5,712 bases of DNA from Bacteroidetes bacterium QH_1_64_81 (GTDB lineage: Bacteria > Bacteroidota > Rhodothermia > Rhodothermales > Salinibacteraceae): assembly GCA_003022655.1 (NCBI GenBank), contig PXSX01000165.1:1-5712 (forward strand), written 5' to 3'. Position numbers and translations under genes: made by a program. A model generated the notes under the pieces. The model was not told the origin of the DNA, made no database searches, and saw nothing but the letters and a program-made list of their open reading frames with translations. Of this stretch, positions 1-5,614 are shown one piece after another. Positions within the stretch are counted from its first letter, which is position 1, and every line of letters begins with the position of its first letter.

Positions 1-1176
1 GGCAAGGCGCCGCTGGGCCTCGTGAAGAAGATGCATGGGGAGGCCATCGGGTACAAGGTGGCCGAGCAGTTCGTGCAGGAGGTGTTCGAACAGGAGATTG
101 ACGACAACGAGATCGAGCCCCTCGGCCAGCCGACGCTGGTGGATCTCGACTACGAGCTCGACGAGGACCTCCGGGCCACTCTTCGGTTCGGCGTGCGCCC
201 TCAGGTGGAGCTCGAGGACCTCTCTTCCGTGGAAGTCCCGATGCTCGACCCCGAGGTGACGGAGGAGGACGTGGAGGAGGAGATCGACCGCCTCCGGACG
301 GAGGAGGCCGACCTGCTGCCGCTCGAAGACGAGCCGGCCGGGGACACCGACTACGTAAACATCGATCTCCAACGCATCGACCCACAGACCGACACGCCCA
401 TCATCGGGGACAAGGACGAGGACCTCACCTTCTTCCTCGACGACGAACGCCTCAAGGAAGACCTGCGCGTGGCCCTCATGGGCCGGAAGGCCGGGGAGAC
501 CTTTCGCGTGACGCTGCCCCAGGAACAGCCGACCCACGAGCATGAGGGCCACGGCCACCAGCGCGACCACGGTGGCGAAGAGGAAGACCGTCTCTACGAG
601 GTCACCGTCAACGACGTGAAACGCCGCGACCTTCCGCCGCTCGACGAGGAATTCGTCCGCCGCGTCTCCGAGGGGGAGTTTCACGACCTGGAGGCCTTCC
701 GCGAGGACATCCGCAAGCGCCTGCAGGAGGCCTGGGACGGACGGGCCCGCGAGATGGTGCAGGGCGAGGTCATCGACAAAATGCTGGAGCTGCACCCGGT
801 GCCGGTCCCCGAGTCGGTGATCGAGGGCTACCTCGACTCGTTTGTCAAACAGGTGGAAGAAGAAAACGACGGCGAGCTGCCCGCGGACTTCGACGAGGAG
901 CACTTCCGCCGGCGCAACCGCCGCGACGCCGAGAAGCAGGGCCGCTGGATGCTCATCCGAGACCAGATCATCGAGGAGGAGGACCTGGAGGTGTCCGACG
1001 AGGAGCTACAGGCGTTCTTTGCCGATCAGGCCGAGGGGGACGACGAGGTGTCCTCCCAGCAAATCAAGCAGTTTTACCGCTCGATGCCGGATATGATGGA
1101 AAAGGTGGAGCAGCAAATCCTGAGCGACAAGGTGTACGACCTGCTCCTCGACCGCCTCGATAGGACTGAGGCGTGA
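1..1176 (+). CDS. tig: Trigger factor, ribosome-associated chaperone (5' partial)
   Basis: Trigger factor sits at the ribosomal exit tunnel and shields nascent chains. The frame is open from base 1, so the gene begins upstream. The first visible residues (GKAP) align with the end of the GFRxGK ribosome-docking signature, so about 46 N-terminal residues are missing; the 391 visible residues fit a family length near 430-440. Order: rest of the ribosome-binding domain (about 1-105), FKBP-like domain (about 110-208, starting near DYVNID), then the helical C-terminal chaperone domain ending in the family-typical segment around QFYRSMPDMMEKVEQQ. The protein is very rich in Glu and Asp. Two oddities: the FKBP domain lacks the usual MGQGRMIPGFEDG-type active-site segment, and its flap region carries a His-rich loop (H179, H181, H184, H186, H190). 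The internal ATG at base 31 is not the true start. The next gene is clpP, 180 bp downstream, a classic pairing. Confidence 0.95.
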   Translation, partial: GKAPLGLVKKMHGEAIGYKVAEQFVQEVFEQEIDDNEIEPLGQPTLVDLDYELDEDLRATLRFGVRPQVELEDLSSVEVPMLDPEVTEEDVEEEIDRLRTEEADLLPLEDEPAGDTDYVNIDLQRIDPQTDTPIIGDKDEDLTFFLDDERLKEDLRVALMGRKAGETFRVTLPQEQPTHEHEGHGHQRDHGGEEEDRLYEVTVNDVKRRDLPPLDEEFVRRVSEGEFHDLEAFREDIRKRLQEAWDGRAREMVQGEVIDKMLELHPVPVPESVIEGYLDSFVKQVEEENDGELPADFDEEHFRRRNRRDAEKQGRWMLIRDQIIEEEDLEVSDEELQAFFADQAEGDDEVSSQQIKQFYRSMPDMMEKVEQQILSDKVYDLLLDRLDRTEA

Positions 1177-1177
1177 A

Positions 1178-1221
1178 GATCCGGAGGCGCGGAGACATGG
1201 AGAATGCTGGACGTCCGGATC
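1178..1221. repeat. 8-bp inverted repeat just after tig
   Basis: GATCCGGA (1178-1185) is matched by its exact reverse complement TCCGGATC (1214-1221), with 28 nt between the arms, starting two bases after the tig stop codon. As RNA it would form a hairpin at the 3' end of the tig message. No T-run follows, so it is not a standard intrinsic terminator; it could slow 3' exonucleases, or be chance. Confidence 0.3.
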
Positions 1222-1287
1222 CTCCCGCATCTTCATGCTCCCGAAGCCCCCACGCATCCATGCCTTCCCGCGGCCAAGAAGGAACTA

Positions 1288-1315
1288 TTTTCCACTGCTC
1301 GGGGTGTGATATTAT
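1288..1315 (+). promoter_or_regulatory. Candidate clpP promoter
   Basis: TATTAT at 1310-1315 matches the sigma-70 -10 consensus at five of six positions. TTTTCC at 1288-1293 lies 16 bp upstream as a weak -35. This is the most AT-rich patch in the 180-bp tig-clpP gap. It would start transcription near 1322, about 35 nt before the clpP ATG. It implies that clpP can be expressed independently of tig. Sequence-only prediction. Confidence 0.4.
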
Positions 1316-1334
1316 CTGTATGACCCGTCACACC
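1303..1334. promoter_or_regulatory. Operator-like inverted repeat over the clpP -10 region
   Basis: GGTGTGA (1303-1309) and TCACACC (1328-1334) are perfect 7-bp inverted arms separated by 18 bp, and the candidate -10 hexamer lies between them. The left arm would lie upstream of the predicted transcription start, so a DNA-binding site is more plausible than an RNA hairpin. The arms contain TGTGA/TCACA, but the spacing is not the N6 of CRP sites and no regulator can be named. Confidence 0.35.
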
Positions 1335-1356
1335 TGCACCAATTTTCCGACCCACT

Positions 1357-2103
1357 ATGGCAGACGCCGGCGACTTTATCAACTTCAGTAGGAGCCTCAC
1401 CTCCCTCCCCGGGAGCATTCACGACGGGGACCTCGGCGACCAGCCGATGTCGGGACTCGTTCCCATGGTCGTGGAGCAGACCACCCGTGGCGAGCGCGCA
1501 TACGACATCTTCAGTCGCCTGCTGAAGGAGCGGATCGTGTTCATCGGCACGCCGATCAACGATCAGATCGCCAACCTCACGGTCGCCCAGCTCCTGTATC
1601 TGACGAGCGAGAGCTCCGAAAAGCCCATCAACCTCTACATCAACTCGCCGGGGGGCGTGATCTACAGCGGCCTCGGGGTCTACGACACGATGCAGTACGT
1701 GGGCGCTCCCGTCTCGACCATCTGCGTGGGCCTGGCAGCCTCGATGGGGTCGGTGCTGCTGGCCGGCGGCGAGGAGGGACAGCGGGCGTGTCTCCCCAAC
1801 TCCCGCGTCATGATGCACCAGCCGATGGGCGGGGCCGAAGGACAGGCCACTGACATCGAGATTCAGGCGGAGGAGATCATGTGGCTCAAGCAGCGGCTCT
1901 ACGAAATTCTGGCCCTCCACACGGGCAAGGACATCGGTCAGATCGAGGACGACGCCGATCGCAACTACTGGTTGAGCGCAGAGGAGGCCGAGGAATACGG
2001 CCTCGTCGACAACGTCCTGAACCCTGGAAACCTTGAGGGCCTGAAGTCGATCCAGCCGAACGGCGAGCTCGGCGCGGATGCGGAAGGGGCCGACGACGCG
2101 TAG
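1357..2103 (+). CDS. clpP: ATP-dependent Clp protease proteolytic subunit ClpP, with Asn in the triad
   Basis: ClpP forms a tetradecameric chamber that degrades proteins unfolded by ClpX- or ClpA/C-type ATPases in the cytoplasm. Family hallmarks are present: [20 protein letters not shown], the oxyanion region INSPGG (residues 96-100), nucleophile S129 in GLAASMG, H154 in MMHQP, and the EYGLVD C-terminal motif. The third triad position, Asp in E. coli (D171 of the mature protein, in ERDRFLS), is Asn here: N203 in DRNYWLS (codon AAC at 1963-1965). At 248 residues it is longer than the usual 195-207. The excess is an N-terminal stretch of about 30 residues before MSGLVPM, possibly a cleaved propeptide, and an acidic C-terminal tail. 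The ATG at 1357 has no clear Shine-Dalgarno; the ATG at 1447 (M31) is an alternative start that would leave almost no propeptide. No clpX follows; the gene ends before a strong terminator. Confidence 0.96.
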   Translation: MADAGDFINFSRSLTSLPGSIHDGDLGDQPMSGLVPMVVEQTTRGERAYDIFSRLLKERIVFIGTPINDQIANLTVAQLLYLTSESSEKPINLYINSPGGVIYSGLGVYDTMQYVGAPVSTICVGLAASMGSVLLAGGEEGQRACLPNSRVMMHQPMGGAEGQATDIEIQAEEIMWLKQRLYEILALHTGKDIGQIEDDADRNYWLSAEEAEEYGLVDNVLNPGNLEGLKSIQPNGELGADAEGADDA

Positions 2104-2130
2104 GGCACAAGCACCGGCTGTTCTCAGATG

Positions 2131-2168
2131 GCGGCGGTCCCGACGACGATCGGGGGCGCCGCTTTTTT
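2131..2168 (+). terminator. Intrinsic terminator of clpP
   Basis: A GC-rich stem pairs 2131-2143 with 2150-2162 around a 6-nt loop (CGACGA), with one mismatch and one G-T wobble, and is followed directly by six T residues (2163-2168). It lies 28 bp after the clpP stop codon and would end the clpP transcript before the oppositely oriented tRNA. Confidence 0.85.
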
Positions 2169-2228
2169 GTTTGGGACCGGCCGGTGTACGTTGACCCGTC
2201 GCACCGCCCGCGAGTTGAGAGCGGGCAC

Positions 2229-2278
2229 AAAAAAATGAGGCGCTGGCCTGGGGGAGGGAGGAGGAAGGCCAGCGCCTC
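2229..2278 (-). terminator. Intrinsic terminator of the tRNA-Glu transcript
   Basis: Perfect 13-bp inverted arms (GAGGCGCTGGCCT at 2237-2249 and its complement at 2266-2278) flank a 16-nt loop. On the minus strand the stem is followed by A and then seven T residues (complement of the A-run 2229-2235), the intrinsic-terminator arrangement. There is no T-run on the plus side, so it acts on minus-strand transcription, 17 bp beyond the tRNA 3' end. The loop is all purine on the plus strand (G5-A-G3-A-G2-A-G2-A). Confidence 0.85.
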
Positions 2279-2295
2279 GAAAAAGCGTCGTGACG

Positions 2296-2370
2296 TACCG
2301 CGTACGGGATTTGAACCCGTGCTACCGGCGTGAGAGGCCGGCGTCCTAGACCAGGCTAGACGAACGCGGC
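2296..2370 (-). tRNA. tRNA-Glu (anticodon CTC)
   Basis: Read on the minus strand, the 75 nt fold into a complete cloverleaf: acceptor GCCGCGT/ACGCGGT (first pair G-T), D-arm beginning GTCTAG, anticodon stem CCGGC/GCCGG with loop CTCTCAC (anticodon CTC, decoding GAG), a 4-nt variable loop, T-stem ACGGG/CCCGT with loop TTCAAAT, and discriminator A. The TTCGTCTAG 5' region and the CTCTCAC anticodon loop resemble E. coli tRNA-Glu. The 3' CCA is not encoded (CGT follows), so it must be added enzymatically. The gene stands alone on its strand with its own candidate promoter and terminator. Confidence 0.95.
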
Positions 2371-2892
2371 AAGTCGTCTCTATAAATGCTTTCGCTGGTA
2401 CACAAAGCCCCGGCCCAGGTTTCGCGTTCATGGAGATTCAACCCCGGTCTCGCGCGACAATCCCCCATCGAAAGCGGACAGATTGTCGAGGAGAGCCTCC
2501 TCTTCCTCTCGGGGCGTGCTGAAAGAGACCGCAGACACAGGGACACGACAGGGCGGGCAGCCTTTTCCCTCCCACGGAGTGCGTCCAGTCTCCGCTCTTC
2601 GGCCCCCAGACTGCGCTGGCCTTCTTCGGGGCACCGGAACCGGCCGCCGACTCCGCTGGGCCGATACGACGATCCCCGTGAGGGCTCCTCCGTTGACCCC
2701 ACTCTCCCGGTGCCGCTCGGCGAACGGTGCGGATACAGTATCGGATCTTGCCCGGCGTTTCGAGAAACACGTCCATTCAGGGGACGTGCACCCATCGATG
2801 TCGACGGCGTTCGGGCGCTGATGCCCGCCCCCCGACCGACTGGGCCGCGAAAGGCTGTGGCGGTGCACTGCCCCCCTGCCTGTCTTTCCCTG
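2371..2892. other. About 520-bp gap without a convincing gene
   Basis: Apart from the tRNA promoter at its left edge, I see no gene here. Long reading frames are open on both strands, one of them in frame with the downstream lipoprotein from an ATG at 2386. Their translations are rich in Arg, Pro and Ser, lack recognisable motifs, and do not show the acidic composition of the real proteins in the window. An N-terminal extension from 2386 would also bury the lipoprotein signal peptide internally. I found no convincing intrinsic terminator or RNA fold in it. It may hold the promoter and 5' leader of the lipoprotein gene, but no good promoter stands out. Confidence 0.55.
2379..2406 (-). promoter_or_regulatory. 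Candidate promoter of tRNA-Glu
   Basis: On the minus strand, TTTGTG (complement of 2401-2406) and TATAGA (complement of 2379-2384) form -35- and -10-like boxes with a 16-bp spacer. The predicted start, around 2372, falls within a few bases of the tRNA 5' end at 2370. The position fits well; the hexamers match the consensus only partly. Confidence 0.5.
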
Positions 2893-3978
2893 ATGTCCCT
2901 CACCCTGACCACGTATTCATCCGACTGCACTGTGTCCATACACCTCCTCCCCTTCCTCAACCGCTCTCTCATTGTCCTTACGACGTCTGTTTTGGCCATT
3001 GGCCTTCTGGCAGCATGCGGGAGCGGAAATAGCTCCGACTCCGAGGCGGAGAATGATGTTGCCTACCAAGTGGGCGATCCCGTCAGCGACTCCATGGCGG
3101 CCCTCGTCGTTTCATCCGAGTACGGCACCGATACCCTGTCGGCTCAAAATTACCGGCGCCAGATGAAGATGGCCGTGCGACGATCATCCTCTCAGCGCAC
3201 CGACGATCAGATGCAGGAGACCCAGCGCAAGCTCATTCGTGGGTTTGCGCGTCAGCACGTCCTGCGGGGCGAAGCGAAGGCCCAGAACATCGAGGCGGAC
3301 ACCGCTCAGGTATCGGCCCGGTTGAACAAACTGAGGCAGCGCTACAAGAGCGAAAAACAATTCCGGGCGCAACTCGCACGCAACAACCTGACGGTCGACT
3401 CGGTCCGCAGCATGCTGGCCGACCGGCTCCGACAGCAAACCCTCCAGCAGCAGATGGCCGAAAACTACGATGAGCCGTCCGCGGGGGAGGTTGAGTCATA
3501 CAGCGAAGAGAATCGGCGCATTCGTGCTCAGCACATCCTTCTGAAGGTGGGGGAGGACGCCCCCCAAACGGAGGTCGATTCGGCCCGTGAGGCCGCGGAA
3601 GCCCTCGTGGATAGTGCGCAGATGGAAAACGTGGAGTTCGCCGAGCTGGCTCGTCGTCACAGCCAGGGTCCTTCTGCCCAGAAGGGCGGCGATCTTGGAT
3701 TCTTCACCCGCGACAAGATGGTGGACGAGTTTGCTGAGGCCGCCTACGCGCTCTCCGACTCGGGCGACGTGGCCCCGGAGCCAGTGCGCACCCGGTTCGG
3801 CTTTCACGTCATTCGCCTGACGAACGCCGGCGAGCCGATGGATACGACCAAGGCCCGAAAGCAGATGACGACGGAGCGTCGGAAGCAAGCCGTCGAGGAC
3901 CAGGTGGACGAGCTTCTCGGGGAAGTGACTGTCCGGGCCAACCCGGACCTCGTTGATGCTGGCCTCTACGAGGAGTAG
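2893..3978 (+). CDS. Exported lipoprotein with SurA-like N-terminus and parvulin PPIase domain
   Basis: Predicted cell-envelope foldase that isomerises Xaa-Pro bonds and chaperones exported proteins, in the broad SurA/PrsA/PpiD group. From the ATG at 2893 it has 361 residues. A hydrophobic signal segment (about 24-41) ends in lipobox LAAC with lipidated C42, followed by a Gly/Ser/acidic linker. Residues about 70-200 are a charged helical SurA_N-like region. The parvulin domain spans about 210-308, with the signatures QHILL (H214), GPSAQKGGDLGFF and FGFHVIRL (H305). A helical tail follows. The start is uncertain: GTG at 2932 would give a shorter, more typical signal peptide of about 28 residues, whereas the far-upstream ATG at 2386 is incompatible with a working signal peptide. 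No clear Shine-Dalgarno is visible. The export signal sets it apart from the cytoplasmic tig and clpP products nearby. The exact subfamily and clients are unknown. Confidence 0.88.
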   Translation: MSLTLTTYSSDCTVSIHLLPFLNRSLIVLTTSVLAIGLLAACGSGNSSDSEAENDVAYQVGDPVSDSMAALVVSSEYGTDTLSAQNYRRQMKMAVRRSSSQRTDDQMQETQRKLIRGFARQHVLRGEAKAQNIEADTAQVSARLNKLRQRYKSEKQFRAQLARNNLTVDSVRSMLADRLRQQTLQQQMAENYDEPSAGEVESYSEENRRIRAQHILLKVGEDAPQTEVDSAREAAEALVDSAQMENVEFAELARRHSQGPSAQKGGDLGFFTRDKMVDEFAEAAYALSDSGDVAPEPVRTRFGFHVIRLTNAGEPMDTTKARKQMTTERRKQAVEDQVDELLGEVTVRANPDLVDAGLYEE

Positions 3979-3989
3979 TCCGGAGGCTT

Positions 3990-4047
3990 GCACCATTTGC
4001 CAGCGCCGGTTCCGCACTGCCCGAGATGGGAGGCGCGGTGCTTTTTT
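3990..4047 (+). terminator. Likely intrinsic terminator of the parvulin lipoprotein gene
   Basis: The composite stem GCACC (3990-3994) plus GCGCC (4003-4007) can pair with GGCGC (4032-4036) plus GGTGC (4037-4041), with an 8-nt bulge on the left side and a large loop, followed by six T residues (4042-4047). It starts 11 bp after the stop codon, and the GNAT gene stop converges just beyond. The fold is imperfect, but the GC-rich right arm and T-run support termination on the plus strand. No T-run serves the minus strand. Confidence 0.6.
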
Positions 4048-4049
4048 GC

Positions 4050-4499
4050 TCAGTCCCCTTCGCGCCTCACCATCTCGACATGGGGGATGCCGACCTCCTC
4101 GAAGGTGCGGCCGGTGGACGTGAACCCTAGGCTCTCGTACCAGTCGCGCAGACGGGACTGGGCGTGTACGAGAAACGTGTCGAAGCCTGCACGGCGGGCG
4201 TCGTCGAGGACCTGGTGGACGAGCCGGGTCCCGTAGCCCTGTCCCCGGTGGTCGGGGAGCACGGCGAACCGCTCCAGCTTGGCGACGATTTCCTCGTCGT
4301 GGGGGACCGTGCGCCACCGCGCGGTCGCCACGGCCTCCCCCTCGACCCAACCCAGCACGTGCCGGCTCGTCTGGTCGTGACCGTCCCACTCCTCGTCGGG
4401 TGGGCAGTCCTGCTCTTCGATGAACACCTGTCGGCGGATGGTGCGGGCTCGTTCCCAGTCGTCCTTCCCTTGCAGAGGCGTGATCTCCATCTGGGCCAT
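4050..4499 (-). CDS. GNAT-family N-acetyltransferase, ElaA-like
   Basis: A 149-residue protein of the Gcn5-related N-acetyltransferase fold, which transfers acetyl from acetyl-CoA to an amine. The acetyl-CoA pyrophosphate loop RGQGYG (R85-G90) follows the strand AKLERFAVLP. Other family marks are RRQVFIEEQDCP near the N-terminus (20-33), HVLGW (47-51), HAQ (112-114), DWYESLGF with Y121, and the C-terminal GIPHVEM (137-143). This set closely resembles E. coli ElaA and relatives, whose physiological substrate is not well established. The ATG at 4499 is used here; an ATG three codons later (4490) is an equally plausible start. It converges on the parvulin lipoprotein gene and is divergent, by 134 bp, from the HD-domain gene. 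No obvious promoter is visible upstream. Confidence 0.88.
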   Translation of the reverse strand: MAQMEITPLQGKDDWERARTIRRQVFIEEQDCPPDEEWDGHDQTSRHVLGWVEGEAVATARWRTVPHDEEIVAKLERFAVLPDHRGQGYGTRLVHQVLDDARRAGFDTFLVHAQSRLRDWYESLGFTSTGRTFEEVGIPHVEMVRREGD

Positions 4500-4633
4500 C
4501 GGAACGCAGTCGTTCTGACAAGTTGGTTCGTAGGGGACACGGACGCTAGGGGGAGATGCTCCGGCTGCCTTCGTCCTTTGGCCCTTTTCTAGGGTTTCGC
4601 ATTCACTGGTTCACGCACCGCCCTTCTGCGCTC

Positions 4634-5290
4634 ATGCCGTCTTCCGCCGATGCCTGGTCCCTCTGGACGGACCGCTTTTCTGAGTTTCTCGACGCCCAGG
4701 CTGCCAACGCCGATGCGGCCCACGACCGCGCCCACGTCGAACGCGTGGTGACGACAGCCCGCCAGTTGGCCGATGCGGAAGGCGCTCAGATGGATGTCGT
4801 CGTCCCCGCCGCCTGGCTGCACGACTGCGTGGTCCTGCCCAAGGATCATCCCAATCGGGCGCAGGTCTCGCAACGCGCGGCGGAGGCGGCCCGGGCGTTT
4901 TTGGAGGGTGAGGGGTACCCCGAGCAATGGATCCCCGACATCGAGCACACCATCGCCGCCCACAGCTACTCGGGCGACGTGGTGCCGGAGACGACCGAGG
5001 CGAAGGTCGTGCAGGATGCCGATCGGCTCGACGCGCTCGGGGCCATCGGCCTTGCCCGGTGCTTCACGGTGGGCGGCGCGCTCGACCAGACGCTCTACCA
5101 CCCCGACGACCCCTTCTGCGACGATCGCCCCCCCGACGACGACATGTACACGCTCGACCACGTCTACGCCAAGCTCCTGCGCCTCCCCGACACGATGCAG
5201 ACCAAAGCGGGCCGGACGGCAGCTCAGAAGCGCGCCGGATTTGTGCGCTCGTACCTGAACCAGCTTGCCAGTGAACTCGACTCCGTGTAG
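4634..5290 (+). CDS. HD-domain phosphohydrolase, YedJ-like
   Basis: A 218-residue metal-dependent HD-superfamily hydrolase. The metal ligands of the H...HD...D signature are visible: H34 in AHDRAH, H63-D64 in WLHD, and D128 in VVQDADRLDALGAIG; AAHSYS (H110) is also conserved in relatives. The segments TTEAKVVQDADRLDALGAIGLAR, DDPF and LDHVYAKLLRLPDTMQT match the layout of E. coli YedJ from end to end, and the length fits. The natural substrate of this subfamily is not firmly known; the fold implies hydrolysis of a phosphoester or nucleotide. The start is the ATG at 4634, because the family N-terminus aligns there; the in-frame ATG at 4556 would add 26 residues with no family match. No intrinsic terminator is evident after the stop. 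Confidence 0.88.
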   Translation: MPSSADAWSLWTDRFSEFLDAQAANADAAHDRAHVERVVTTARQLADAEGAQMDVVVPAAWLHDCVVLPKDHPNRAQVSQRAAEAARAFLEGEGYPEQWIPDIEHTIAAHSYSGDVVPETTEAKVVQDADRLDALGAIGLARCFTVGGALDQTLYHPDDPFCDDRPPDDDMYTLDHVYAKLLRLPDTMQTKAGRTAAQKRAGFVRSYLNQLASELDSV

Positions 5291-5614
5291 CCCCCGTTCT
5301 TTCCCAGACCGTCCTTTCTCATACCGTCTGCCGAAGATCATCATACACGGCCCAGCACTCGCGATCGCAGGACACGCCTCTTGATGAGGGTCGGTGCATT
5401 CCGGCCCCCGAGCCGGACTCTTCGCCGTTCGAACACGGCATTCAAAACGAGTTCGGAGCACTCGATAACGCGGATCGTGATTTCCGGTGGCTGGTGTTGG
5501 GATGGATATCTCCGAGCCCCTTATTTTCCCCGACACTGTCTCCTTTACGAATCTGGGACCGCCGACGAACGTTGATGTGATTGCACCGTCTTCAGGCCAT
5601 CGCTCCAGACATCC
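5291..5614. other. About 325-bp intergenic region, no gene recognised
   Basis: No convincing coding sequence on either strand; the reading frames here have no recognisable motifs. It is less GC-rich than the flanking genes, consistent with noncoding DNA. Two small hairpin-capable repeats occur: CCGGC/GCCGG (5401-5416) and GCCGT/ACGGC around a TCGAAC loop (5424-5439). Neither is followed by a T-run. The promoter for the Uma2 gene presumably lies here, but no clear -10/-35 pair stands out. Confidence 0.5.

Noticed and set aside
1303..1334. CRP-type binding site from the TGTGA and TCACA half-sites
   Set aside because: CRP sites have a 6-bp spacer. Measured between TGTGA and TCACA the gap here is 18 bp, so the regulator cannot be assigned.
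1312..1920. 202-codon minus-strand reading frame antisense to clpP
   Set aside because: It lies over the well-conserved clpP coding sequence, and its translation has no recognisable motif; it is a high-GC shadow frame.
2386..2892. 169-residue N-terminal extension of the parvulin lipoprotein
   Set aside because: It would place a signal peptide and lipobox in mid-protein, and the extension has a non-coding composition.
2346..2999. 217-codon minus-strand frame, plus two other minus frames in the same area
   Set aside because: It runs through the tRNA-Glu gene and the lipoprotein signal peptide, and the Arg/Ser/Gly-rich translation resembles no family and lacks the acidic bias of the real proteins here.
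3496..4521. 341-codon minus-strand frame across the parvulin domain and the GNAT gene
   Set aside because: The GNAT gene is clearly encoded in a different minus frame with an intact acetyl-CoA motif, and the parvulin domain is clear on the plus strand.
5361..5368. GCGATCGC octamer, the HIP1 palindrome known from cyanobacteria
   Set aside because: A single copy in GC-rich DNA is expected by chance.
5401..5439. Two short hairpins considered as a terminator for the HD-domain gene
   Set aside because: Stems are only 5 bp, no T-run follows, and they lie more than 100 bp after the stop codon.
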